Below are positions 1 through 14,399 of a DNA stretch of 19,481 nt, piece after piece. The first letter of the stretch is position 1. Each line of letters opens with the position of its first letter. The notes under the pieces were generated by a model. It was not told the origin of the DNA. It saw only the letters and a list, made by a program, of their open reading frames with translations, and ran no database searches. Made by a program: the position numbers and the translations under genes. This stretch comes from Monoraphidium neglectum (taxonomy: Eukaryota > Chlorophyta > Chlorophyceae > Sphaeropleales > Selenastraceae): NCBI RefSeq assembly GCF_000611645.1, contig NW_014013594.1, forward strand, positions 35,139 to 54,619. The letters are read 5' to 3'.

Positions 1-104
1 GTGTGCGCGCGCGTGCGTGTGTGTGTGTGCACACGCGTGCGTGCGTGTGTGCGTGCGTCTGTGCGTGCGTGTGCACGCGCGGGTGCATGCACATGTGCGT
101 ACAC
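1..104. repeat. TG/CG-rich alternating purine-pyrimidine tract
   Basis: Imperfect runs of TG, CG and TGCG units fill the first ~100 bases, with almost strict purine-pyrimidine alternation, a composition known to favour Z-DNA. It lies in the intron that follows the donor at 187 of the left-edge minus-strand gene. The open frame read across it (Cys/Arg/Val repeats) is a low-complexity shadow. Confidence 0.85.
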
Positions 105-187
105 GGAAGGCAGATGTCTCAAACAATTGGGCAGTAACCAGCTGAAGACTGTCCGGAGTCATGTCCCACTCCCCTGCCCCTGCGCAC

Positions 188-1733
188 CTGCAGGCGGCCC
201 ACGCTCTCAAGGTAGCAGCCGAGCAGCAGCGGCAGGGCGCGTGCGTGCGCGTGAACTTCCTGACTCGTTGCTAAACCCGCCCCCTGGAAAGGTGCAGCTG
301 CGCTCTGGGCTGCGCTCGGCGCCGACGCCGCCACCATTGAGGCAGATGGAGACGAGGCCCCGCAAGACGCAAACGCCAGCGCATGCTGCACCAGCCGCGC
401 CAAGGGCACATGACCACCAAGCACAGCTGAGAGGTTCTCACGCACAGCGTTGGTGATGGCGCCTGGCAAAGCCAGAAAAGACTGGGCAAAGGAGCGGCGT
501 TGCAGCGATGCAGGGATGTCTGTTCAGCACCGTGTGCCGCATAAGTTGTGTACAAAGTGTTTAAAGGCAAGAAGGTGATTGCAGCTGCTCGCCCTTTCCT
601 TCTCGCTTGCGTCATCCACCAGCGCCCCCCTCCTACCTGTGCCGCAACGAGCTCCTCCCGAAGATGGCACTGCTGCATCGCGTCCTCACTGCCCTCCTGC
701 CGCTCATCCTCCTTGCCATGCTCCTGGAAGACGGCCTGCTGCTGATGCAGCACAGAGCTGGCCTCTTGCACCATGGAATCAAAGGCGGTGTCTTTGGCGC
801 CGTCCAGCAGCACCAAGCGGTCCACCACCTCAACAAAGAGGCTAGATTATTGGATGGACGAATTCAAGGGGAGGCGAGTTGCAAGGGAAATTAGTAGGGC
901 AATGGCTGCTGCATGCCATGGAGTGCCCGTAGCTGTTGGCCATGGGACAGAAACTAGGCAATGACCTGATGGGGCCACGAAGCCAGCCGGTGCAACTTGC
1001 TGCTGCATGGCATGTCACCATCCGGATCGCTCATGCATACAGCACAGCCCAGGACCTGCATGCTGCACCTGGCATGGACTGTGGACGACAGGAGTAGAGG
1101 TAGGCTACCATTGCCTGCCGCCTCCAGCACCTGCGCCAGTGCGCTGATCGCATCAGCGGCCAGCCGCGCCAAGCCGACCAGGATTATGGGCGCCGCCGCG
1201 GCCTCCTTGTGCTGATGGGGCTGCTGCGCACGCTCGCCGCCCTCAGAGCCCTGCTGCTGCGAGGCTGTGTCCACGCCGTGATAATACACCATGGGCAGTA
1301 TGGCTTCAGCCCTGCCGAGCAGCTCCTGCAGGGCGTAGGCGAGTCGTCAATCGCAGTGCGTGTTGAGTGCCAGTGGGCGCAGCGCTGCATTCAATTGCCT
1401 GTCACGCCGATCGGAGCTGTACGCACCTGGAGCACCTTGCACGTGCCGTCATGGTAGTCAAAAACACCTGCATGTGGCGATTTGAGGCATTTGAATTCGC
1501 AGGCCCGCGCAGAGGGCATGCACATGCTTCGCAGTGCCTCTTACGCCCTCCCGCGTGCCTTTGCTGCCTCGATCCCGCATGATCCTGTTCCGATCAGCCG
1601 TCACAGGTAGATATTCGGCGTTGCAGGCCTGCGGTGCGGTAAAGGAGGAGCAATGTTGATGGGCTGCGTGGTAAGCAGTTCAAGCGCGAGCCCCGCTGCT
1701 CACCAGCGCCATCCGCCCAGCCATAATCGCCAT
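188..1733 (-). CDS. Unrecognised multi-exon protein, 5' part (runs off left edge)
   Basis: I do not recognise this protein. Six exons can be chained on the minus strand with GT-AG borders and matching phases: 1704..1733, 1545..1584, 1427..1467, 1069..1325, 637..841 and 188..481 (867 nt, 289 codons, still open). The last three are well supported by long protein-like frames; the third is short but fits exactly, reading VFDYHDGTCKVLQ into ELLGRAEAILPMVYYHG. The first two, including the ATG at 1733, are guesses chosen because phase and splice sites fit. The product alternates hydrophobic helical stretches (ILVGLARLAADAISALAQVL, ITNAVRENLSAVLGGHVPL) with Gln/Glu-rich and Ala/Ser-rich linkers, like an alpha-helical scaffold or trafficking protein, but no motif decides it. 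The donor at 187 opens an intron that reaches the window edge through a TG/CG repeat, so the 3' exons are outside. It lies downstream of PACRG on the same strand. Confidence 0.5.
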
Positions 1734-2206
1734 AATTGCTGTCCCTTAGCTGATCTTAAGGGCAGACCCGGAGGATCATGGCCGCGTGCGCCATGAATGA
1801 CAGAAGCACTGCTGGATCGCTGCCAGTGGCTATATGTGGGGAGGCAGCCGCGCACGTCTAACAAGGCAATTTTCTGCAAGCGTCCAGCACGGCGAGTAAT
1901 GCAGGCAAAGCCTGCTTCACAACAGAGTGCGCCGGTGACGCTCGCAGCACAGCCCACGAGTGTGCTTGGGCTCATGGGTCTCACTTGAGGCGCTGTGCCT
2001 CTGGAGCAAGAAAATGCAATTACATGGCATTCAGGACAACACACCGGCCCACGCCTTGCGGCTGGCGCGCATTTTTCAGCGCAGGCGGACAAAGTTTGAC
2101 CAACATGGGCAAAGAAGGAGGTGGACCATCCCAGAGTCTACACACATCAGCCAGCACAGCGATTTGACTGTTCCGGTGCATTCACGTTTTGATCGCAGCG
2201 TACTTG
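1734..2206. other. Intergenic: PACRG 3' UTR and promoter side of left-edge gene
   Basis: No frame here shows a recognisable domain. Both neighbours are on the minus strand, so the right part should be the PACRG 3' UTR, with a TGTAA motif at 2020..2024, and the left part the promoter or 5' UTR of the gene starting near 1733. No clear TATA box was seen. Open frames on both strands are short and low in protein-like content. Confidence 0.5.
2020..2024 (-). terminator. TGTAA poly(A) signal, probably for PACRG
   Basis: The plus strand reads ttaca, giving TGTAA on the minus strand 183 nt after the PACRG stop codon. TGTAA is the usual polyadenylation signal of chlorophycean algae. Transcript ends would be expected 10 to 20 nt further, near 2005. 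The motif is short, so a chance match is possible. Confidence 0.45.
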
Positions 2207-4265
2207 TCAGGCCGAAACAGAGGACTCGTAAGTGGGGATGAGGTCTGCGCGAGGGCAGGGAGTGAGGGTTCGGACGAGCGCAACGGCTGCACAGCCCTGC
2301 ACGAAACTGCATCCCAGCGCTTTGCAGAAGTCATCGGCAAAGCAGCGAGCAGCTGCATGATACACAACATCCTGCCAAACACTCACACTTGATGTTGATG
2401 AAGGCATCTTCGCCCCCGCGCTGCTCCAGCAGCTGCAGCGTGTCGCTGATCAGCTCCCCCAGGCACTCATAGTGCTGCTGTCCGTAGTCGATGCTGTCAC
2501 CCATGTTCTTGTTCCTGGTGCAGAGCGTGAATTGGAATTACCACATATTGATCTGGTTTAAATTGATGAACGTGCATCACTCATCATTAATGCCACGGTC
2601 TGCTGGCAGGGCAATGCGACACCCAATCTCACGGGTGTGCGCACTGCACACACAATGCACCTGCCCCACCAGGCAACCATCCACACCCTCACTAGCCGCA
2701 CACCTGTTGATGTAGATGTTGAGCACAGGCAGCAGCTGGCGGTAGTATGGCACCAGCGCCTCCCCCACCAGGTCGCTGCAGGCCACCAGCTTCTGCAGCA
2801 GCTGCAGCGTGATGCACATCACCGCGGGGTCGCGCGTGTTGAGCGCGGTCTTCAGGGGGATGATCAGCTGAGGGATAACAGGCAGCACACGCGCCCCGCC
2901 GGCCGCCAGCAGGTCCTCCACGCCCTTCACCGCCAGGAAGCGGTACGGGTCCTGGGGTTGGTGAGGAGCGCGGTGTGCGGGCGCGGACCAGTCGGTGGGT
3001 CAGCTCAGAACTGGGCCAGAACCAACCTGGCACGTGAACAGATGGCGGCGTCTGCGGCGCCTGTTGACAGACAACCTGCTCAGCACAGGCTGGCGACAGC
3101 ACAGCATGCACACTCCTGTGTTCACCTGCTTTTCCCGAATGCCGTCAAAGAAGATAGGCAGATAGTGGTGGTAGTCCAGCTTGTCCAGCTCGACCTGGCG
3201 GCCGGGTCGGGGGGGGGGGGCGGGGGGGGCGCATCGGGCAGCATTGATGGTTGATACAGGCTCGCACGACTTCATGGCACTACCTTCACCACTGGTGCAT
3301 TGCAATTTTGAAGCCTGCAGGCAGCCCCAAGCCCCAGCAGTGCTATCGCCCCGAGCCGTACCCCAGGCATGCACCTTCCACTTGATGGCGTTCTTGAAGC
3401 TCTTGTGATCGACGCTGATGGGCAGGTCTCCGCGCTCGTAGAAGCGGCGGAACGCGGTGTTGGGCGGGTTGTCGCGCAGCGTGGTGGCGCCCGCGCGCGG
3501 TGGCGAGGGCGTCTCGGTGGGCGCCGGGCCGCGAGCCTTGATGAAGTCGCCCTCGCCCTTGCGCAGGTAGCCGTGGGGGTCGGGCTTGGGGGAGGGGTAC
3601 CTGGCCGCGGTGCGCGACAGTGTGTGTATTTATGGGGGGGCGTGGAGGGCGGCCGCCTGAGTGTATGTGTTGCTGTGGCAGCAACTGTTTGATTTGCTGC
3701 TGCGAAACGTCCCGTCACTAATGCAGCTGTAGATAGGACATCGCTGCAAGTCTGCTTTTCCCCAGAGGCTTATCATCTGCGAATAGGTGCGCTGTCGCCC
3801 GTCTCCCTGCGCGCCGCTCACTTGTATTGTGTCATCGCTTTTGACCAGCGTGGCAGCTCCTTAGGCGTCACGTTGAGCGGCTTGTGAGCACCCGGCCTCG
3901 TCTCAGACAGGTCGGTGATGTCGAAGCACTGGTGTTGATCAGGCGGGTGCAAGGACAGGGCATAGTCGACGAGGTGGGCCAAAATATTGTCCAGGTGACA
4001 TCAAGAACGGTGGCGACACCGCTGCACTCCTTGCAATGCGTATCGAAGCGCCGGCAGACCTGTCGAGACCAAAACAAAGACACCATTGCAAGAGCATATC
4101 ACAAGGGCCTGGTGGATGCGCAGTACAGTGCACACGCTGCGCAGCGACCGGCGCGCTCACCGAGCCTGTGCCTTCCATGTCCCGCTTGGGCTCCTGCCTG
4201 CCTTCAATCTTGATGTGCCGATGTAAACTCGTGTATAGCGCCCCAGCCACGTCGTGCTGGGCCAT
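2207..4265 (-). CDS. PACRG: PACRG, parkin co-regulated gene protein (ciliary inner-junction protein)
   Basis: PACRG is a microtubule-inner protein that, with FAP20, forms the inner junction between A and B tubules of ciliary doublets. Exons in coding order are 4161..4265, 3822..3928, 3375..3600, 3126..3194, 2704..2951, 2387..2514 and 2207..2244 (921 nt, 306 aa); all splice phases close. Family hallmarks are plain: [16 protein letters not shown] (about residues 121-136), [15 protein letters not shown], the helical core [49 protein letters not shown] and the C-terminus PTYES, which matches the animal protein ending. Joining codons across introns restore conserved residues, for example INIK-Y-LIPTYES. 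The core is the armadillo-like PACRG domain; the first ~110 residues are a less conserved basic extension. The start (MAQHDVAG, 4265) is the first ATG of an exon that splices in phase. Exon 2 has an unresolved 5' border (see findings). A TGTAA lies downstream. Confidence 0.93.
3209..3230. repeat. G-run in PACRG intron (pyrimidine tract on coding strand)
   Basis: Twelve G, one C, then eight G on the plus strand. On the coding (minus) strand this is a C-rich tract ending about 14 nt before the acceptor of the exon at 3126..3194, so it can serve as the polypyrimidine tract. The G strand could also form a quadruplex. Such homopolymers are prone to length errors in assemblies. Confidence 0.8.
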
Positions 4266-5022
4266 CTTTGCGCCGGGGTAGATGGCACGACAAGCAGATG
4301 GCAAGGACACGGGCCCCCTCAGCACCCGTGTTACGCGTCCGTAGATGCCACGCACTAACAAGCAGGCTATATACTACCGTCTCGATCTATGACACCTCAA
4401 AGGAGGCCTCGCAGAAACCGCTGCGATGCAGCACCAGAAACTTGGCGCAGAAATCGTATGCAAGTGCAAAACATATGTATCAAAGAACGTAATGTGAAAT
4501 GATTAGAAGCCAACCATGGGAGGGGAACAGCCATCAGTGTGTGTGGTCAAACATGTTGAGCAGCATCCAGGCAAGAAAGGCGTTGGGGCGTTGCTGCACT
4601 CACCCCAATTGCTGCAAGCCTGCCTAAGCACACAGCTGTGGGATTCGTGTTGCAGCGGCACCACAGAATTTTCATGGCTGTGTTGTTCTTTCTCTTTGTG
4701 TAGCTCTGCAGCCAAGCAGCGCGGTGCTGGCTGTGTCGGCCTTTGCGGTGATATTTGGCCTGGGCGTTGCTGACCGTCGCTGCTATCCAACATCCAGCCA
4801 CCACAAGAAACAATCCTTCCACACAAAGCCTGCAACACGAAGCCTGCAAAAATTATTACTTGGAGATATGAATTGCAAATCTTCGTGCAATCTCTGTACA
4901 ACACATGCAAGCAGGAGCATGATGTGAGTGGGTTGAATGTTTGTCAGCCAGGACCAGCGCAGGAAAACAAGGCGCTGCTGCAGGCACAAAATGCAGCCGC
5001 GACCAAGAGAAAGGCTGCAGAA
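4266..5022. other. Intergenic: homoserine kinase 3' region and PACRG promoter
   Basis: About 750 bases between two minus-strand genes. It should hold the homoserine kinase 3' UTR on the right and the PACRG promoter and 5' UTR on the left. I found no TGTAA on the minus strand here, so the polyadenylation site of homoserine kinase is not apparent. The open frames present (for example 4503..4910 minus and 4516..4773 plus) are Cys/His-rich noise without a recognisable domain. Confidence 0.5.
4368..4373 (-). promoter_or_regulatory. TATA-like element upstream of PACRG
   Basis: TATATA lies about 100 nt upstream of the proposed PACRG ATG on the minus strand, in an otherwise GC-balanced stretch. Spacing suits a TATA box with a short 5' UTR. 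The motif is short and palindromic, so this is weak. Confidence 0.22.
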
Positions 5023-6831
5023 CTACACAAATTTGGCGCCCTCAGGATCCAGCCGCACCACCACCTTGCTGTTGATCTCCAGCTTGCCTTCGCTCCTGAA
5101 TGCCGCCGCCATCGCATCTGCCACGCGTGCCCCCACCCCTGCGTCAGACACCACTGCCACAGCCGTCGGGCCAGCACCGCTGATCGTGCAGCCGTATGCA
5201 CCGGCCTCCTTGGCTGCGGCCTTGACCGCGATCATGCCAGGAATCAGCGGCGCACGCACCGGCTCTACGATGCAATCGCTGTCCAGGGCGCTGCCCAGCA
5301 AGCGCGCATTTCCTGCAGCAACACACGAGGAGGAGCAGCCGTGGAGGGTTTGGTGGCTACCGCCGAGGTTGCGCAACGGGCATACACATGAACACACCAA
5401 AGATGACGCATTGCATACTTGTCAACCCCGACTCCCCATGGCAGCTGGCGCCAGCAGACGCCACTGCCACCGCTATTAGCCGACCCACTGCCCTCCCACT
5501 TGCAAGTGCCCTGCCCTCACCCTGCAGGATGGCAGCCACCAGCGCGCCGCCTTGGGTGCTGTTGTGGATCATGCTCTTGAAGGGCACGTCCCGCGGCAGC
5601 ACAGCGCGCATCTGCTTGGTGGGCGCCTCGAACAGCGGGTTGACCAGCACAAAGTAGAGCGGGTCCGACCCACCAAACGGCAGCCGCACCAGCTCCAGGG
5701 GGTCGCAGCTCCTGGGGCCGGCCAGGGCGTGAGGGGGGACGGAATGTGGGCAGACTTGTAAGCATTGCAACTGAAGCTCAAGGTGACGGCGGGTCAAGCC
5801 GGCTCCCTCTGCTCGTCCATGGCTGCGCCTGCACCCCGCTGCTGTGTCGGGGTTGGGGGTATGATCGGCAGTCTAAACCCCTGCCTACAAGCCCTGCCCC
5901 TCCTTTATTGCAGGCACTGGTGGCCGATGTTGGTCGTACGAAATGCAGTCACGCCCACCTGACGAGCACGAACCCTCCCAGCAGCGAAGGCCCCACGTTG
6001 TCGGCGTGGTAGCCACTGACAGCCGCCTCACTGGCCAGCCCCGCCAGCACCAGCTCGTCCTTTGACACAGGGCTGCCGAACAGTCCGTTGACTGCCCAGG
6101 CCGCCGCCGCTGCGCTCGCCGCGCTGGACCCCATGCCACTGCCGAGGGGCAGGCCCTGCATGGGACGTACACATGCCAGGCCCAAGCTCACATCTTTTCG
6201 CTTTTGATTGCCCACATGCCGTCTCTCCAACATGGTGCCAGGGTTCAGGCAGCACCATGTTACCAGGGTTCAGAGCACGCAGTCAACAGCAAGCACAGTT
6301 GACCAGCACAACGAGTTGAGCAGAGGCACTAGAAGCAAGCGGTCAAAGCGCACCTTGTGGAGCGTCAGCGCAACGCCACAGGAGGGCTGCCCTATGAGCT
6401 TGAGGGTCTCTATGGCAGCGATACCTATGCAGTTGTCTGCTGCATTGAGGCTCAGCCTGCCGTTGTCGCCCTCGATCTTGTCGATCACCACCTTGCCAGG
6501 CTGGTCTGGCAGCACTCGGGCGGTCACGGTGTCCCCCTCGCCCTGTGATGAATGGCAACATCAATTGTTACTTCCGGAACAGGAACCGCCTCCTGAGGGC
6601 CCATGCAAGCCTCATACGCACCTCCACGGCGCAGCCAAGCCAGTCGAAGCCAGGTCCCAGGTTTGCCACCGTCGCGGGAGCAAACGCGGTGCACTCCTTC
6701 TTGACTGGATCAATGTACACCTTGCCGCCTGCCACCGCAGCCCTGGTCGACACAACTGGACGGCGACACCGGTACTGAGCGTGCGAGGCGATGCCTCCCG
6801 CTGGGCCGCTGGCACGGATCTGCTGCTGCAT
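5023..6831 (-). CDS. HSK: Homoserine kinase, plastid-type (GHMP kinase)
   Basis: This enzyme phosphorylates L-homoserine with ATP to O-phosphohomoserine (EC 2.7.1.39), the branch-point substrate for threonine and, in plants and algae, methionine synthesis in the chloroplast. Exons in coding order are 6622..6831, 6354..6542, 5959..6155, 5521..5711 and 5023..5312 (1077 nt, 358 aa); every phase closes. GHMP motif 1 is APATVANLGPGFDWLG (residues 51-66). Motif 2, the glycine-rich ATP loop, is PLGSGMGSSAAS (136-147). Motif 3 is ISGAGPTAVAVV (306-317). GYHADNVGPSLLGGFVL, IVEPVRAPLIPGM and MIHNSTQGGALV are also typical of the family. The first ~35 residues are Arg/Ala/Ser-rich with few acidic residues, fitting a chloroplast transit peptide, and the ATG at 6831 is the only Met before the conserved region. 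Length after transit-peptide removal is normal (~320 aa). Nothing appears broken. Confidence 0.97.
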
Positions 6832-7815
6832 TATGATATCACTGCGTGGATCTCGATCGCGAAGGGGCCTGTGATCCGTGATCTGCAGTCTGCAAATCGT
6901 GCAGCGTGCAGCAGCAATGGTGGACCGCAGCTAATGATGCATGATTCAATATCGCTCACAAAGGTTCTTATTTTCTGACTCCTCGTTTTGCTGTTGGGCG
7001 CGGCCCTCTCGCTGCTCGTGCTGGTTGCGGCGGGCGGAGTCACCCACTGGGCGATTTTGCTGCGTATGCAGCGGCGCTGCATGAGTACAGCAGAATGGGT
7101 CAACAGAACCCAGCTGCTGGATATAAATGTGCCGAACGGCATAAAAAGCAGAACTCACGGCAGGAGGAGAGGACCTCACATGATCACAGTGAAAGTCCCA
7201 CTTGTGAGCCGGTTGACTTGACTGGTTGACAAACGGCTTGTCCGCGAGTCAACAGCAGGCCGCAATCAAAGCGGAGTGGTGGCCCTTGACCTTGTTACCC
7301 TGAAGCATCCACGGCACCTTCTTGAAGTCAATAATGTGACCTGCAAGATCTCATGTTGGATAGAAGGTGGGTGCACGGTTGTATTTGCTTGGGTGCATCG
7401 TGCACTGGCATCTGCGCAACTCCCCGGTAACGTGGGACTTCACCATTCACCCTTGTTTGGCACACGCAAGTCAGATCCAAGTGATATTTACTGATGGCAC
7501 GAAGCCTCTTGGAGGTCATACTGACATCACTAAGAATGTTCCCATACAAAGAGCACGTGCTGCACTCTGCTCTGCCACCCTAACATCCTTATCCCGCCTA
7601 ATAATATGTTGCATGTAGGCTCAAAGCAAGGCATTCCCTTCATCAAGCAGGTTGCAATGGTGTATACCAATACAACAATAGAATACCTGGAGCACGATTG
7701 CAATCACTTTCGAGGACTGGTCAATCTCTTGAGCCCCCACACATTGATGCACCCGGCATTCCAAGTTGAGGCGGCCACACCAAGCATGAGGAAGCATTGC
7801 ATACGAGCAAAACAA
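6832..7815. other. Intergenic: PLATZ gene 3' region and homoserine kinase promoter
   Basis: Nearly 1 kb without a supportable gene. It lies between the 3' end of the PLATZ gene (stop at 7816) and the start of homoserine kinase (6831), both on the minus strand, so it should contain the former's 3' UTR and the latter's promoter. It is visibly more AT-rich than its neighbours. Short frames such as 7276..7494 plus have no recognisable motif. I see no TATA box placed convincingly for homoserine kinase. Confidence 0.5.
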
Positions 7816-12129
<4,314 letters not shown>

Positions 12130-12660
12130 GTTGTTTCTGCTTGAATTGATCTTGAAGTGATGGGATAAACTGAGCACACGCAGCACGCCCGAGATCCCTA
12201 CGACATGCTATGCACGAGCGAATGTCGCCGCAGCGCCTGCAATTGTCAATGAAGCGTCATACAACACTATATTATTTGACAGAGCGTGATCAGGGATAAA
12301 ACAAGGCGCAGACTCCGGCTGACGCGCGCCGATCTCGTTGCCAATCCCAATGAGCCTCTTGCACCCTCCACGAGCTTACATTCAATCGTGTGACTCATCC
12401 CAAATCTATTTATCAGGCATAGAGATCATTCATCAACAGTCGCCGCGCCAAGCGGCGTTTTTCACGCTATACATCAAAGGTAGCGCTGAAACAGGCGCTA
12501 CACCAGCACACACAGCACTGAAAGAGGTGCTGCCCTCAAATTACAGCTGCGGAGGCTGCGCCGCACCGGCTGGTCACCATTGTCGCCTCGCGCTGCCAGG
12601 CCTGAAAATCAAGCACGGGCGCCCCGCCTGGCATCCCCTTTTCCGCGTTCAAGGAGGACC
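12130..12660. promoter_or_regulatory. Divergent intergenic region between PLATZ and CAP genes
   Basis: About 530 bases separate the minus-strand PLATZ start (12129) from the plus-strand CAP start (12661), so both promoters must lie here or in 5' UTRs. AT-rich patches occur at 12262..12278 (ACTATATTATTTGAC) and 12403..12411 (CTATTTATC), but neither is a clean TATA box at normal spacing. The plus-strand frame across 12338..12832 is not recognisable as protein. Confidence 0.45.
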
Positions 12661-14399
12661 ATGCGGGCCTTCAAAGTGCTTCCAGCGTGCTTGGTGCCGC
12701 TGCTGGTGGTGGCCGCGATCGTGCCTAGTGGAGGTTCGTGCGCCAACCTTGGAGCTGCCGGAAGCTGCAGACCTTGTTGCTGACTGGGCAGTAGCAGGCG
12801 GCCGCCGCCGTGCCTTGGATACACAACCATAATGGATTGGGATGCAGCTTGGAGGCCCAACTCACCCCCCACATTGTCAACCCGGTCGGCTCACCGCAGT
12901 GTACGCGAGGCATCCACACAAAACGCTGAGAACCAGGCCGACAGCGACCTCCGCTACTCCTGCTGCTGCTGCTGGTGCGGCACTCAGCGCATGGCACCTT
13001 GATGCCTCAGCATCTCCGCCTGGCGACATGAAGGCGATGGCCAGTGCCCACGCTCTGCCGGTGGAGCCTGCGATCTCCTCCGGCCGGTCGCTACTGGAAG
13101 TTCGCCTGTCGGCACGCCTGGTCAGCGGCACCAGCACCAGGTCAAGCGAGGCCAGCGGTGCCAACGGCAGCGGTGCAGCCGAAGACCCACGTGCCTCTAT
13201 GAACGGTCCGGCTGACATTGACGGCGTCGAGGTGGGCGTTTTGCTGGGTTTGATCGGCTCGCAACCCTGCCTCACATGGCATGCAAAACCTGCATCAACC
13301 CTGGAAAGGCGTCAGCTCGTTCAACATTATTGGGGTTGCATGCAAGATTCGTCACCACTGCACACGCATGCGTTCATACAACTCAGTGTTCGTCCAGCTT
13401 GAACATGTCCGCACACACCTGCCCGTGGACATTGCGCCAGGCGGCATCCTTTGGTGTAGCTGGTGGCTGGCAAAAAGGCACAAGCAGCCCAACGCTCAGC
13501 AGCCCCGGGGCCACTGACACAAACAACAAAAGTGGCGAAGCCGACAGCACAAGCAATGCCGGCAAGACCGGCAGTGCCGCATCAGGCAGTGGCACAGCTC
13601 CGGGTCTCAGCTCTGATTGCCCGGAAGGCCAATTGACCGCAGCTCTTGTGGCGCAATGTGCCACTTCAGTGCGGCGCTCACCCTCACCAAGCGGCCTGCC
13701 GTGCTCGGTGCCAGCATCGGTGCGCCCCGCGGGCACTCTCACAGTCGACCCGCGCCTGACCGCGGCGGCTCAGAAGCACGCTGATTTTCTGTCTGCCGCC
13801 GCCAGCGGCCCCAGCAGCTCTGGTGCCAACGGCAACACGCCCCTGCAGCGCGTGACTTCAGAAGGCTTCCCCGTGAAAAAGGTGGCGGAGGTGCTGGCGT
13901 CTGGCAGGACAAGCGTGCGGGACGTGGTCTACAACTGGATGTGCGGTCAGGGGGAGAGGGACCAGCTTATGGTGAGCGGGGCCTGCATGCTGGGAGCCGG
14001 GCACTTTGCACAGGTGCTGCGGCCGTGTGTGAAGCTTCGTTGCCGGGGTCCCTAGGGCTGTGATCACGTGCGAACAGCAGCCGGGGTGACACCCGCATCC
14101 ATGTGCACGATGCATGCGTCCATGCATGGGTGCATGGATGCATGGATGAATACATGCAGCATGCATGTGCGCATCCCTACAGGCTTGCTTGATTGCCGCA
14201 TGCTGCACTGCATGCGAATCATGCAAACAGGCGAGCCCCCCGGCGTCATAAACCCAACAACTTGCCACCATGCCTCGAAATCCAGGCGTGCGGCATGGAC
14301 TCTGTGGGGGCGGGAGTGGTGGCCGCCAAGGATGGCAGCCCGTCTTACGTCGTCTTGGAGCTTGCCTGCTCAGGGGACAAGGGCAGCTGCGACTGCTGA
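12661..14399 (+). CDS. Secreted CAP/SCP-like domain protein
   Basis: CAP (cysteine-rich secretory, antigen 5, PR-1) proteins are extracellular; function here is unknown. Exons are 12661..12733, 12900..13231, 13387..13971 and 14286..14399 (1104 nt, 367 aa), with phases closing. Residues 1-24 (MRAFKVLPACLVPLLVVAAI) form a clear signal peptide. Residues ~25-250 are a Ser/Ala/Gly/Thr-rich low-complexity spacer. The CAP domain is ~256-360: DPRLTAAAQKHADFL (His266), TPLQRVTSEGF, AEVLASG (Glu303), VRDVVYNWMCGQGERDQLM, and in the last exon VGAGVVAAKDGSPSYVVLELACS. This order matches the bacterial YkwD/plant-algal CAP pattern, and the strong donor after DQLM (GTGAGC) joins the final strand in phase. 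The usual second His (GHRxNL) is Glu325 here. Weakest points: the donor at 12734 (GTTCGT) and the exon-2 frame. Without the last splice, the frame would end at 14055. Confidence 0.78.
14094..14175. repeat. ATGCATG-rich quasi-palindromic tract in CAP intron
   Basis: Repeated GCATG/CATGCATGG units, including the perfect palindrome CCATGCATGG, lie in the intron 13972..14285 of the CAP gene. The tract can fold on itself on either strand. No coding role is apparent; the Met/His/Cys-rich frames across it are shadows. Confidence 0.7.

Noticed and set aside
2637..3254. 205-aa plus-strand open frame rich in Gln/His/Val
   Set aside because: Antisense shadow of PACRG exons 4 and 5.
3822..4265. PACRG as a frameshifted pseudogene
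   Set aside because: The apparent frame break in exon 2 disappears if the acceptor at 3929 is used; all seven exons then close in phase and the conserved core is intact.
6208..6978. 256-aa plus-strand open frame
   Set aside because: It overlaps homoserine kinase exons 1 and 2, which are firmly identified on the minus strand, and has no recognisable motif.
13972..14055. CAP protein ending at TAG 14055 without the last splice
   Set aside because: The sequence after a strong GTGAGC donor is not CAP-like, while the exon at 14286 supplies the missing final strand of the domain in phase.
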